NCBI GenBank assembly: GCA_034111085.1
Contig: JAWUXZ010000017.1
Coordinates: forward strand, 51,493-115,492
DNA length: 64,000 nucleotides
Direction: 5' to 3'
Source: Dinoroseobacter sp034111085
GTDB taxonomy: Bacteria > Pseudomonadota > Alphaproteobacteria > Rhodobacterales > Rhodobacteraceae
A program made the translations under genes and the position numbers. Positions 1 to 7,411 of the stretch are shown in pieces (within the stretch, counting starts at the first letter, position 1; each line of letters starts with the position of its first letter). The notes under the pieces were generated by a model. It was given only the letters and a program-made list of their open reading frames with translations, was not told the DNA's origin and did no database searches.

Positions 1-378
1 TATGCGCTCAATTTCTTCATCGGTAAATTCGCGGTCATCACGGGCCGAGCCTGCAATCGTGCGCGAGCTGATCTGGCCGTAGGACACTGCAACTCCGTAG
101 CGCAAACCAAACGTGGCTCCGGCCTCTAGGATGCCAAACGGATCAGGAATTCCAAGGTTGCTCCAACGGGCTGAGCCGACCGGACCAAACCCCCATGCCA
201 GTATGGGATCGCGCAGGGCGTAGGCTGCTTCGGTATAATGATCGCGCCATTCCTGCGGATAGGTCTGGAATGTGATCAGCGGCGCGGCCATCCGAATGTG
301 CAGTCCAATAAAGTACCCTGAGGGTGAAATCTCACCCAATTCTCGAAGTTCAATTTGGAGGCTTGTTGGTCTGGACAT
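1..378 (-). CDS. LuxR-family quorum-sensing receptor/transcription factor, amino-terminal part (runs off the window)
   Basis: The minus strand is open for 126 codons from an ATG at 378 to the window edge, preceded by an in-frame stop upstream. The product reads as an autoinducer-binding domain: the run TYPQEW-HY, then RDP, then RW matches the Trp, Tyr, Asp and Trp that contact acyl-homoserine lactone in TraR/LuxR, followed by the typical GLRYGVAVSYG segment. The carboxy-terminal helix-turn-helix lies outside the window, so DNA binding is inferred from the family. The start has only a weak ribosome-binding site (AAAAAG). It is divergent from a small ORF at 457. No luxI homologue is visible here. 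Confidence 0.85.
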   Translation of the reverse strand, partial: MSRPTSLQIELRELGEISPSGYFIGLHIRMAAPLITFQTYPQEWRDHYTEAAYALRDPILAWGFGPVGSARWSNLGIPDPFGILEAGATFGLRYGVAVSYGQISSRTIAGSARDDREFTDEEIERI

Positions 379-456
379 GTCTTTTTGGATAGGTTGCGAT
401 GTGTGTCTGTCAACCGTAAATTGAATCTCAGTAGGAATGCAACCCAAGGTTTAACG

Positions 457-633
457 ATGCCTAACCTGTTAGCACCAGATATGTTCGCACAGATCATGTC
501 GCTGCCCGATACGTACCGCACTGATGTGCTTGAATTGCTTGGAAGCTCGACTGTGGACGAGCCTAAGCTAAAAGAAATCATTGAAGAAATTCTGTCAGGG
601 ATCGAAGAACGCCAAAGGCGCGGTCAGCACTAG
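457..633 (+). CDS. Small uncharacterised protein (58 aa)
   Basis: An ATG at 457 opens a 58-residue frame ending in TAG at 631. The frame is open further upstream, to an ATG at 355, but that part overlaps the divergent luxR start, so 457 is preferred. The product begins MPNLLAPDMFAQIMSLP and ends in a charged, probably helical tail (EEILSGIEERQRRGQH). I recognise no domain. It is transcribed away from the LuxR gene across a 78-bp shared intergenic space, so co-regulation is possible but not shown. It may be a genuine short gene or a chance frame. Confidence 0.45.
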   Translation: MPNLLAPDMFAQIMSLPDTYRTDVLELLGSSTVDEPKLKEIIEEILSGIEERQRRGQH

Positions 634-651
634 GGCTGTTTGGCTCTTCAC

Positions 652-684
652 AAGAAAAAGGCCCCGTCCAAGTGGAGGGGCCTT
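652..684 (-). terminator. Intrinsic terminator after rplQ
   Basis: On the minus strand an 8-bp perfect stem, AAGGCCCC / GGGGCCTT (677-684 with 658-665), is followed directly by TTTCTTG, so the whole run after the GC stem is TTTTTCTT. It sits 33 bp past the rplQ stop and ends the ribosomal transcription unit. Confidence 0.85.
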
Positions 685-716
685 CGCATTTTGGCTATTT
701 CGGTGACTGACTTAGT

Positions 717-1133
717 CTATTCAGCAGCTTCTTCGGCTGCGACTCGGGCCTTGTCGCCCGCACCTTTTGCGTCAACGTCACGGTCAACAAATTCGATGAT
801 TGCCATGGGGGCCATGTCGCCGTAGCGGAAGCCCGCTTTCATGACGCGCACATATCCACCGGTACGCTCTTTGTAGCGTGGGCCGAGGATTTCAAACAGT
901 TTCGCCACATAGGCGTCCTGCTTAAGTTGTGCACCTGCTTGACGGCGCGCGTGCAAATCGCCGCGCTTGCCGAGCGTGATCAGCTTTTCGATGATCGGGC
1001 GCAGTTCTTTGGCCTTGGGCAGAGTGGTCTTGATTTGCTCATGTTCGATGAGCGAGCCGGCCATGTTCGCAAAGAGCGCCTTACGGTGCTCGTGTGTGCG
1101 ATTGAGGCGGCGGTATCCGCGGGCGTGACGCAT
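717..1133 (-). CDS. rplQ: 50S ribosomal protein L17
   Basis: Protein of 138 residues starting MRHARGYRRLNR, the invariant L17 amino terminus, followed by the conserved core through PIIEKLITLGKRGD. It is a large-subunit protein near the exit tunnel. The last 20 or so residues (DVDAKGAGDKARVAAEEAAE) are an alanine- and acid-rich tail common in alphaproteobacteria. It is the last gene of the rpsM-rpsK-rpoA-rplQ group, separated from rpoA by 129 bp and followed by a strong terminator at 652-684. Assignment is secure. Confidence 0.97.
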   Translation of the reverse strand: MRHARGYRRLNRTHEHRKALFANMAGSLIEHEQIKTTLPKAKELRPIIEKLITLGKRGDLHARRQAGAQLKQDAYVAKLFEILGPRYKERTGGYVRVMKAGFRYGDMAPMAIIEFVDRDVDAKGAGDKARVAAEEAAE

Positions 1134-1262
1134 TTGAAGTCTCCTTAGCGCTTATGCTTTGTACGGACCCCGATGCGTGTGGGGGTCTCTATTGGGGCAG
1201 GATTGCCCGGGTAGATGGCCGGGCAGGGATATCCCCGCCCAGACCGACTTAAAGTGATCGAA

Positions 1263-2279
1263 TTAGAACTGGTCTTCGAACTTCTTGGCCAGATCTTCGA
1301 TATTCTCTGGTGGCCAATCCACAATATCCATCCCGAGATGCAAGCCCATGCCGGAAAGCACTTCTTTGATCTCGTTGAGGGACTTGCGACCGAAGTTCGG
1401 GGTGCGCAGCATCTCGGCTTCGGTTTTCTGGATCAGATCGCCGATATAAACGATGTTGTCGTTCTTCAGGCAGTTCGCCGAACGGACAGACAATTCCAGC
1501 TCGTCGACCTTCTTCAGCAGAAGCGGGTTGAATTCCAACTCGTCTTCTTCCGAAGGACCACGTGCGGCTTCTGGCTCGTCGAAGTTCACGAAGACCTGCA
1601 ACTGGTCCTGCAAGATGCGTGCGGCATAGGCCACGGCATCGTCAGGCGTTACAGAGCCGTCGGTTTCCAGCTTCAACGTCAGCTTGTCATAGTCGAGCAC
1701 CTGACCTTCGCGGGTCTGCTGCACGTCATAGGACACCTTCTTGACCGGCGAGTAGATCGCATCAATCGGCATCAAGCCAATCGGTGCATCCTCGGGACGG
1801 TTTTTGTCGGAAGACACGTAGCCTTTGCCGGTGTTGACGTTCAATTCCATGAACAGATCAGCGCCATCGTCGAGGTGACAGATAACGTGATCACGGTTCA
1901 GAATCTCAATGCCCGAGCTGTCGGAGATGTCACCAGCGGTGACAACGCGCGGACCCTTAGCGGAGATCGACAGGCGCTTAGGCCCTTCGACTTCCATACG
2001 GATCGCAACCTGCTTGAGGTTCAGAACAATGTCAGTCACGTCTTCGCGCACGCCAGAGACGGACGAGAACTCGTGCAGGACGTTATCGATTTGCACGGAT
2101 GTGATCGCAGCGCCTTGCAGCGAAGACATCAGAACCCGGCGCAATGCGTTGCCGAGTGTCAAACCAAAGCCACGCTCTAGCGGTTCGGCAATGACTGTCG
2201 CCTGACGCGACGGATCGTTGCCCGGCTTAACAACCAATTGTCCTGGTTTGATAAGCTCTTGCCAATTTTTATGGATCAT
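1263..2279 (-). CDS. rpoA: DNA-directed RNA polymerase subunit alpha
   Basis: Protein of 338 residues, the normal alphaproteobacterial length. The amino-terminal dimerisation/assembly domain contains EPLERGFGLTLGNALRRVLMSS, here starting at about residue 31. The carboxy-terminal domain, from about 250, has the helix-hairpin-helix signature NFGRKSLNEIKEVL that contacts UP elements and activators. It nucleates assembly of the polymerase core. It lies in the canonical alpha-operon position between rpsK (114 bp away) and rplQ, so its dose is tied to ribosomal protein synthesis. Confidence 0.98.
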   Translation of the reverse strand: MIHKNWQELIKPGQLVVKPGNDPSRQATVIAEPLERGFGLTLGNALRRVLMSSLQGAAITSVQIDNVLHEFSSVSGVREDVTDIVLNLKQVAIRMEVEGPKRLSISAKGPRVVTAGDISDSSGIEILNRDHVICHLDDGADLFMELNVNTGKGYVSSDKNRPEDAPIGLMPIDAIYSPVKKVSYDVQQTREGQVLDYDKLTLKLETDGSVTPDDAVAYAARILQDQLQVFVNFDEPEAARGPSEEDELEFNPLLLKKVDELELSVRSANCLKNDNIVYIGDLIQKTEAEMLRTPNFGRKSLNEIKEVLSGMGLHLGMDIVDWPPENIEDLAKKFEDQF

Positions 2280-2393
2280 GCTGTCGCCTCCATTCTAGTT
2301 TTCGGCTTGGACCCGATGCCAAAAACGCCCGAGGTAAAAATAACGAAACGAGGCCGCGCAAGCAGGCACGACCCCGTGAGTGTTTTAAGTGCC

Positions 2394-2783
2394 TTAAACG
2401 CGGCGGCGCTTTGGCGGACGGCAACCGTTATGGGCCATCGGTGTGACGTCACGGATCGATGTGATCGTGAAGCCCACGGCGGCAAGCGCGCGCAGAGCAG
2501 ATTCACGACCCGACCCGGGGCCTTGCACTTCAACCTCAAGCGTTTTCACGCCGTGATCCTGTGCCTTCTTGCCTGCGTCTTCCGCAGCCAGCTGAGCGGC
2601 ATAGGGGGTTGATTTCCGCGAGCCCTTAAAGCCCATCGTGCCGGCCGAGGACCACGCAATTGCGTTGCCTTGAACGTCGGAAATAAGGATTTTGGTGTTG
2701 TTGAAAGTCGAATTTACGTGGGCTACGCCCGCCGCAATATTCTTGCTGACCTTCTTCTTCATGCGCATTTTATCGCGTGCCAT
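2394..2783 (-). CDS. rpsK: 30S ribosomal protein S11
   Basis: Protein of 129 residues with the S11 signatures AHVNSTFNNT near residue 22 and the basic carboxy terminus PMAHNGCRPPKRRRV. It binds 16S rRNA in the platform of the small subunit with S6, S18 and S21. It starts 12 bp after the rpsM stop on the minus strand, so it is probably translationally coupled to rpsM and transcribed with rpoA and rplQ. Confidence 0.97.
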   Translation of the reverse strand: MARDKMRMKKKVSKNIAAGVAHVNSTFNNTKILISDVQGNAIAWSSAGTMGFKGSRKSTPYAAQLAAEDAGKKAQDHGVKTLEVEVQGPGSGRESALRALAAVGFTITSIRDVTPMAHNGCRPPKRRRV

Positions 2784-2795
2784 TGATCAGCCTCC

Positions 2796-3164
2796 CTATT
2801 TCTTCTTGCCAGCGATTGCCTTCGCGGGACCCTTACGGGTGCGGGCATTCGTGTGGGTACGCTGGCCGCGGACGGGCAGGTTACGACGGTGACGCAGACC
2901 ACGGTAGCAACCGAGATCCATGAGACGCTTGATGTTCATCTGCGTATCACGGCGCAGGTCGCCTTCAACGGTGAACGTCGCATCGATGTGCTCGCGGATG
3001 GAGAGGACCTCTGCATCGCTCAGCTCATTAACGCGGCGGGTTTCGTCGATCTTGACGGCTTCACAAATGGCTTTCGCCGAAGCCGGGCCGATCCCGGTAA
3101 TATAGGTAAGGGCGATTGGAACACGCTTCCCCGTAGGGATGTTCACGCCAGCAATACGTGCCAA
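2796..3164 (-). CDS. rpsM: 30S ribosomal protein S13 (TTG start)
   Basis: S13 sits in the head of the small subunit and contacts the P-site tRNA and 50S bridges. I place the start at the TTG at 3164 rather than at longer in-frame starts. This gives MARIAGVNIPTGKRVPIALTYI, the universal S13 amino terminus, and exactly the usual 122 residues. A good ribosome-binding site (GAAGGAAG) lies 8 bases upstream. The tail GQRTHTNARTRKGPAKAIAGKKK is typical. A promoter and a structured 150-nt leader lie upstream, so rpsM-rpsK-rpoA-rplQ can be transcribed apart from secY and adk. Confidence 0.95.
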   Translation of the reverse strand: MARIAGVNIPTGKRVPIALTYITGIGPASAKAICEAVKIDETRRVNELSDAEVLSIREHIDATFTVEGDLRRDTQMNIKRLMDLGCYRGLRHRRNLPVRGQRTHTNARTRKGPAKAIAGKKK

Positions 3165-3219
3165 ATTTTGTCTTCCTTCAGATTGCGGGTCCGTAGCACC
3201 AGACCCTTTTTTCACAACT

Positions 3220-3261
3220 GAGGCCCGAGGACTTACGCCACCGGGCCTGATTAGAGGCCTC
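3220..3261 (-). promoter_or_regulatory. Structured leader of the rpsM unit with mutually exclusive helices
   Basis: In the rpsM leader RNA two pairings compete for the same segment. AGGCCCG (3242-3248) can pair with CGGGCCT (3221-3227). Alternatively GAGGCC (3256-3261) can pair with GGCCTC (3220-3225). A further small hairpin GGGTC/GACCC follows at about 3187-3205, nearer the start codon. The arrangement looks regulatory, but no named RNA family is recognised. Confidence 0.4.
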
Positions 3262-3317
3262 GCGGAAACAAGGAAGGCTTAACGCCAAAACCGAGTCGCC
3301 GAATATCGAGATGACGT

Positions 3318-3346
3318 GCAATACGGGGGAACCGCTATGCGGTCAA
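3318..3346 (-). promoter_or_regulatory. Promoter upstream of rpsM
   Basis: Minus-strand TTGACC (3341-3346), 17-bp spacer, TATTGC (3318-3323). It lies just past the adk stop at 3353 and would start transcription near 3311, giving a leader of about 150 nt before rpsM. Confidence 0.6.
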
Positions 3347-3352
3347 CCCCGG

Positions 3353-4000
3353 CTAGAGGCTGTCAAGTGTTTTTTGGATTTCAGCTGCCACAGCGTCAAT
3401 CTCACCAAGTCCGTTTACGCCCGTTAACATGCCCTTGGCATAGTAATACCCAAGCAGCGGGGACGTCTTTTTGTAGTATTCCATCAACCGCTGCTTCAGG
3501 CTTTCTGCATTGTCATCGGCGCGTCGCGTGAACTCTTGTTTTCCGCAATTGCCGCAGGTTCCGTCCGCCGGGATCGGCTTGGTCAGGTCGTTATAGACCT
3601 CGCCGCAGCTCGCGCATGTGGATCGTGCTGTAACCCGTGCAACAAGTGCGTCGTCATCCACCCGCATCTCAATCACAGCCACCAGAGGCTTGCCCGCCTC
3701 GTCCAGCAACGCCTCAAGTGCGTCGGCTTGGGCCAGTGTCCGAGGAAAGCCGTCGAAGATGAACCCGCCGCCTGTATCACCGGCCAGCTTCTCTTCGATC
3801 AGCCCGATGACAATCTCGTCGGTGACCAGCTCGCCGCGCGCCATAACATCGGCCACGCGGTTGCCCATCTCGGTCCCGCTGGACTTGGCATCGCGCAGCA
3901 TGTCGCCCGTGGACAACTGCACCATGCCGCGCGCCTCGATCAGCTTACGCGCTTGGGTGCCTTTACCCGCGCCTGGCGGGCCAAGCAGAACAATATTCAT
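3353..4000 (-). CDS. adk: Adenylate kinase (zinc-type lid)
   Basis: Catalyses ATP + AMP to 2 ADP in the cytosol. The 215-residue protein begins MNIVLLGPPGAGKGTQA, the P-loop, and has the NMP-binding FDGFPRTLAQADAL and the lid domain. The lid carries four cysteines (about 129, 132, 149 and 152; CASCG and CGNCG), a structural zinc site of the long-lid adenylate kinases. Its ATG overlaps the secY stop by 4 bp (ATGA), so it is translationally coupled to secY. The secY-adk-rpsM order is typical of alphaproteobacteria. Assignment is firm. Confidence 0.97.
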   Translation of the reverse strand: MNIVLLGPPGAGKGTQARKLIEARGMVQLSTGDMLRDAKSSGTEMGNRVADVMARGELVTDEIVIGLIEEKLAGDTGGGFIFDGFPRTLAQADALEALLDEAGKPLVAVIEMRVDDDALVARVTARSTCASCGEVYNDLTKPIPADGTCGNCGKQEFTRRADDNAESLKQRLMEYYKKTSPLLGYYYAKGMLTGVNGLGEIDAVAAEIQKTLDSL

Positions 4001-5361
4001 CGACGCGACGGCGCGCGACGAGGACGCTTCTTGCCACCTTTACCGCGCAGCTGAGATTTTTCGATCAGGCCTTCATATTGATGCGCAAGCAGATGGCTTT
4101 GGATTTGCTGCACGGTGTCCATGCCGACGCTGACGATAATCAGGATCGAGGTGCCGCCAAAGTAAGCCGTAATCGCAAGCTCTGTTCGAACCATTTCTGG
4201 GATCAAGCACACCAGCGCCAGATAACCAGAGCCGAGCACCAGAATACGCGCAGTGACATAATCGAGATACTCAACCGTCTTGGCACCCGGACGGATGCCC
4301 GGAATGAACCCATTCTGGTTCTTGAGGTTCTCGGCAACATCCTCAGTCTTAAACGCGACGTTGGCGGTGTAGAAATAGGTGAAGAACACGATCATCGCGG
4401 CGAAGAACAGCAGATACAGCGGCTGTCCGGGGCCAAAATAGGCAAGGATCGTGGACATCACAGGACCGGTTGAGCCGCCCGAGAAGGTGCTGATCGTTGT
4501 TGGCAGCAACAACAGCGACGACGCGAAGATCGCCGGGATCACGCCCGCAGGGTTAACCTTGATCGGCAAGTGGCTGGAGCCACCGTCATAGACCTTCATG
4601 CCGACCTGTCTGCGCGGATACTGTATGTGTATCTTGCGTAGAGATCGCTCCATGAACACGACGAAGGTCAGCGTCACAAGTAGCATCAATATAACGCCGA
4701 GGATTGCTGGGGTCGACAGAGCGCCTGTGCGGCCACTCTCAAAGAACTGCGCAAGAGCTGCGGGCAGCTCGGCGACGATGCCGACGAAGATGATCAGCGA
4801 GATACCGTTACCGATGCCGCGTTGGGTGATCTGCTCGCCCAGCCACATCAGGAACATGGTGCCGCCCACAAGGGTGATCACGCAAGCTGCGCGGAAGAAC
4901 CAACCGGGGTCGGTGACCAGATCGCCTGCCTCTAGTGACACGGCAAGTCCATAGGCTTGGAAGGTCGCCAAGAACACCGTGCCGTAGCGCGTGTATTGGT
5001 TAATCTTCTTGCGGCCCTGCTCGCCCTCTTTTTTCAACTGCTCAAGCTGCGGGACCATGGAGGTCATCAGCTGCACGATGATCGAGGCCGAAATGTAGGG
5101 CATGATCCCCAGCGCGAAGATGCCCATACGGCTGATCGCGCCGCCGGTGAACATATTCAGAACGCCGCCTAGGCCCGATTGCGCTTGCTCCATAAAGTCA
5201 CGGAGCGCGCCGCCGTCGATGCCGGGCACCGGAATGTAGGTGCCGAGGCGATAGACGATCAGAAGACCGAGGGTGAAAAGGATGCGCTGTCTGAGTTCGG
5301 TCGCCTTACCAAAGGCGGACCAGCTCATATTCGCTGCCATTTGTTCTGCTGCGGATGCCAT
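3997..5361 (-). CDS. secY: Preprotein translocase subunit SecY
   Basis: Central channel of the Sec translocon in the inner membrane. The 454-residue protein has the expected ten hydrophobic segments. SecY motifs include GTYIPVPGIDG after TM1, the plug region GGALNMF-like LGGVLNMFTGGAISRMG, and the cytoplasmic loop QFPRRQ-like YPRRQVGMKVYDGG. The carboxy tail is basic (GKGGKKRPRRAPSRR). It lies between rplO (114 bp upstream) and adk (4-bp overlap), as in most spc operons. The start at 5361 (MASAAEQMAANMSW) fits alphaproteobacterial homologues. Confidence 0.97.
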   Translation of the reverse strand: MASAAEQMAANMSWSAFGKATELRQRILFTLGLLIVYRLGTYIPVPGIDGGALRDFMEQAQSGLGGVLNMFTGGAISRMGIFALGIMPYISASIIVQLMTSMVPQLEQLKKEGEQGRKKINQYTRYGTVFLATFQAYGLAVSLEAGDLVTDPGWFFRAACVITLVGGTMFLMWLGEQITQRGIGNGISLIIFVGIVAELPAALAQFFESGRTGALSTPAILGVILMLLVTLTFVVFMERSLRKIHIQYPRRQVGMKVYDGGSSHLPIKVNPAGVIPAIFASSLLLLPTTISTFSGGSTGPVMSTILAYFGPGQPLYLLFFAAMIVFFTYFYTANVAFKTEDVAENLKNQNGFIPGIRPGAKTVEYLDYVTARILVLGSGYLALVCLIPEMVRTELAITAYFGGTSILIIVSVGMDTVQQIQSHLLAHQYEGLIEKSQLRGKGGKKRPRRAPSRR

Positions 5362-5475
5362 GCGATTCGGAGTCCCGTTGCTTTATGTCATGCAAGCGCC
5401 GCCAAACCGTTTCCGGTCGGCGGCGCCAGAAAATCTGATGTAGATGTAGGGGGCTTAGGCGTCCCCCACAAGCGT

Positions 5476-5958
5476 TCAGGCGTCCGCTGTCTCTTTGACA
5501 GCAGGTTTTGTGATCGAGAGTGATCCACCAGCCGCCTCGACAGTCGTAACGGCTTGGGCACTTGCACCGGTCACAGTGATCGTAACTTTCGAAGTCAGCA
5601 CACCTTTTGCGAGGACGCGCACGCCATCGAGCTTACGGCGCACGAGGCCGGACGCGATGAGGCTATCTTCGGTGATGTCTGTGCCATCAAGCTTCTTGAG
5701 GTCGATGAATTTCTGGATAAGACCAAGGTTCACGACCGCAAACGACTTCCGGTTCGGCTTGTTGAAGCCGCGCTTTGGAAGGCGCTGGTAGAGTGGCATC
5801 TGGCCGCCCTCGTAGCCCTTGATCGCAACACCCGAGCGAGATTTCTGACCCTTGATACCACGGCCACCCATCTTACCGGTGCCGGAGCCTGGGCCACGAC
5901 CCACGCGCTTGCGGGATTTCGTGGCACCTGGATTGTCGTGCAGTTGATTCAGTTTCAT
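5476..5958 (-). CDS. rplO: 50S ribosomal protein L15
   Basis: Large-subunit assembly protein of 160 residues. I take the ATG at 5958 (MKLNQLHDNPGATKSRKRVG), the family start, with ribosome-binding site AGGAG 8-12 bases upstream. A longer frame upstream is not needed. The glycine/arginine-rich segment GRGPGSGTGKMGGRGIKGQKSR is diagnostic. In this genome rplO is cut off from rpmD by a terminator and two unrelated genes and has its own promoter at 6054-6082. The ribosome-binding site lies within the loop of a 6-bp hairpin that abuts the start codon. Confidence 0.96.
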   Translation of the reverse strand: MKLNQLHDNPGATKSRKRVGRGPGSGTGKMGGRGIKGQKSRSGVAIKGYEGGQMPLYQRLPKRGFNKPNRKSFAVVNLGLIQKFIDLKKLDGTDITEDSLIASGLVRRKLDGVRVLAKGVLTSKVTITVTGASAQAVTTVEAAGGSLSITKPAVKETADA

Positions 5959-5994
5959 GTCGCTTCTCCTCTGCCGGATGCGACCCCCAGCGAC
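5959..5994 (-). promoter_or_regulatory. Hairpin enclosing the rplO ribosome-binding site
   Basis: Minus-strand GTCGCT (5989-5994) can pair perfectly with AGCGAC (5959-5964), which directly abuts the rplO ATG. The ribosome-binding site AGGAG (5966-5970) is held in the intervening loop. Control of L15 translation by this helix is an inference. Confidence 0.4.
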
Positions 5995-6053
5995 GGGAGT
6001 GGCCGACCACGGCGTTTGCATAAATCGTCATGTGGGGTTGAGACCACCGGAGG

Positions 6054-6082
6054 CGTATAGGGGGAGTCGGTGGGTGAGGCAA
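6054..6082 (-). promoter_or_regulatory. Promoter of the rplO-secY-adk unit
   Basis: Minus-strand TTGCCT (6077-6082), exactly 17 bp, TATACG (6054-6059), sitting directly after the stop of the inserted gene at 6089. The spacer CCGACTCCCCC just before the -10 resembles that of the rpsL promoter (CCGACTCCTCC). It would restart transcription after the rpmD terminator. Confidence 0.7.
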
Positions 6083-6088
6083 GAGGAG

Positions 6089-6661
6089 TCAGAACTCCAC
6101 TAACTCGCAAAAATCCGAAAGCGCACCAATCTCAAAAAAGATCGGTTCAGGGCCGATGGAGCGTTCCTTCGGACGGACAACGATTCGGTGTTCTTTCTGA
6201 TAGCTATATCCAAAGTGCTTCAAGAATTCGGGCGTGTGCAAGAAGTGTTTCGGCGGGAGCCTATAAGGGTCATAGTAGTAAACTTGACCTGCACGCAGGA
6301 AGCACTCGCCAAATTGTCTTTCAAAGGCACGGCGAAACTGCTCAACGAACCTGCCTTTATCTTTGATGACCAGCGCTCCAGTCGCTTCAAAGTCGGTGGG
6401 CATCCGCCGGTCAACCTCCAAGCAAGTGCTGAAGAGATAGTAGTCATTTCCGACGACAGAGAGGCTTAGAGCACCATTCTCAATTGGCAACGATTTCCCC
6501 CTATAGTCAACTTCCGTTCGACCACTGAGCGCTTCCTTGTACGCAGGAATTCGAAATACTCGTTCAAGTTCCAAGTCCTTCATGGACTTCATGGACTTCA
6601 AAAGGCTTCCTCTTTCATAAAATGACGCCGGCGAAATCCTTATTTGCCCAAGACGCATCAT
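6089..6661 (-). CDS. Uncharacterised protein inserted between rpmD and rplO (190 aa)
   Basis: A 190-residue soluble protein with no signal peptide or membrane segment, starting MMRLGQIRISPASFYERG (two adjacent ATG codons). The carboxy half contains FLKHFGYSYQKEHRIVV, a Y-x-YQKE-R pattern I associate with poorly described proteins near DUF2971, but I would not assign a family. It starts 3 bp after the stop of the gene at 6665-7111, so the two form a coupled pair. Codon use is AT-richer than in the flanking ribosomal genes, which suggests acquisition. The function is unknown. Confidence 0.7.
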   Translation of the reverse strand: MMRLGQIRISPASFYERGSLLKSMKSMKDLELERVFRIPAYKEALSGRTEVDYRGKSLPIENGALSLSVVGNDYYLFSTCLEVDRRMPTDFEATGALVIKDKGRFVEQFRRAFERQFGECFLRAGQVYYYDPYRLPPKHFLHTPEFLKHFGYSYQKEHRIVVRPKERSIGPEPIFFEIGALSDFCELVEF

Positions 6662-6664
6662 AGG

Positions 6665-7111
6665 TTACAAGAACTCGACGCGAGAGAACTTCACTATGGT
6701 ATTTGAACTTCGGCGGTTCATCCCCGCCAATGCAGCTACCCCCCGTGGCTCTCCATTCTCAAAATACCGAAGTACATTTTGCCGTCCTTCTTCTACCAAC
6801 TCACCCGGCAAACCACCGCGTGAGTTCCAAGCTTCGACAACATGCGTCCAACTTTCCCAGAGGAACTCATTTTCAGGCCTAGAGATGTCGTCAGGTGAAA
6901 TCTTTCCATCTTCGTTAAGACCACAGAGGCAATAGAACAAATCGAGGTGCCTCAGACGAAGCTCATCATAACTTTCCAGTAGTAGGTAAGGTGACAGGTA
7001 GTAATTCAGCCGCCATGAATCATGTCTGGGGATTCCGCCCTTTGTTCGAAGATCGTCTTTTAGTTCTTGGGTACGATGCGCATACCAGTCGAGTATCTGT
7101 GCAGGATCCAT
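6665..7111 (-). CDS. Uncharacterised protein, first gene of the cargo pair between rpmD and rplO (148 aa)
   Basis: The frame is open from a TTG at 7147, but I prefer the ATG at 7111 (MDPAQILDWYAHRTQELKDD), because 7147 lies within a few bases of the rpmD terminator T-run. The product is soluble, rich in acidic and aromatic residues, and ends in NTIVKFSRVEFL. No domain is recognised. It is followed after 3 bp by the 190-residue gene. Its base composition is AT-rich relative to its neighbours. No clear promoter or ribosome-binding site is seen, so expression may depend on read-through from rpmD. Confidence 0.6.
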   Translation of the reverse strand: MDPAQILDWYAHRTQELKDDLRTKGGIPRHDSWRLNYYLSPYLLLESYDELRLRHLDLFYCLCGLNEDGKISPDDISRPENEFLWESWTHVVEAWNSRGGLPGELVEEGRQNVLRYFENGEPRGVAALAGMNRRSSNTIVKFSRVEFL

Positions 7112-7154
7112 TTGCTGTATCTCATGAATTGAATTGTTGGCAGTCAAACCAAAC

Positions 7155-7187
7155 CAAAAAAAACGCCCCCACCTTTCGGCAGGGGCG
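7155..7187 (-). terminator. Intrinsic terminator after rpmD
   Basis: Minus-strand stem CGCCCC (7182-7187) with GGGGCG (7164-7169), followed by a run of eight or more T (7155-7163). It lies 30 bp after the rpmD stop and separates rpmD from the inserted genes. Confidence 0.85.
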
Positions 7188-7217
7188 CTCTAATTCTAGA
7201 TCACTCGGAAACAGGTG

Positions 7218-7406
7218 TTAGCCCTTTTCCTCAACGATCTCCACCATGTGAGAGATCTTGCGGATCATGCCGCGGACGCTGGGGGTATCTTCCAGCTCAC
7301 GCGTTTTGTGCATCTTGTTCAGACCCAGACCGATCAGCGTCGCGCGCTGGTCTTGTGGGCGGCGGATGGGCGAGCCCACCTGCTTGATAACAATCGTTTT
7401 TGCCAT
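7218..7406 (-). CDS. rpmD: 50S ribosomal protein L30
   Basis: A 62-residue protein, MAKTIVIKQVGSPIRRPQDQRATLIGLGLNKM, the classic L30 fold sequence with the GLNKMHKT motif. The carboxy end is IRKISHMVEIVEEKG. It follows rpsE after 5 bp, as in other spc operons. In most bacteria rplO is next, but here a terminator and two unrelated genes intervene, which makes rpmD the last gene of the rpmC-to-rpmD unit. Confidence 0.96.
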   Translation of the reverse strand: MAKTIVIKQVGSPIRRPQDQRATLIGLGLNKMHKTRELEDTPSVRGMIRKISHMVEIVEEKG

Positions 7407-7411
7407 GAAAC

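Noticed and set aside
462..478. Lux-box-like ACCTG...CAGAT near the luxR start
   Set aside because: The spacing is 7 between CTG and CAG instead of about 10, and it lies inside the small ORF.
1141..1225. Hairpins GACCCC/GGGGTC and TGCCCGG/CCGGGCA between rpoA and rplQ
   Set aside because: Neither has a T-run, and both are short; they may stabilise mRNA, but I cannot assign a role.
3165..3215. Longer S13 start with 17 extra amino-terminal residues
   Set aside because: The added residues are not in the S13 family, and the TTG at 3164 has a better ribosome-binding site and gives the normal length.
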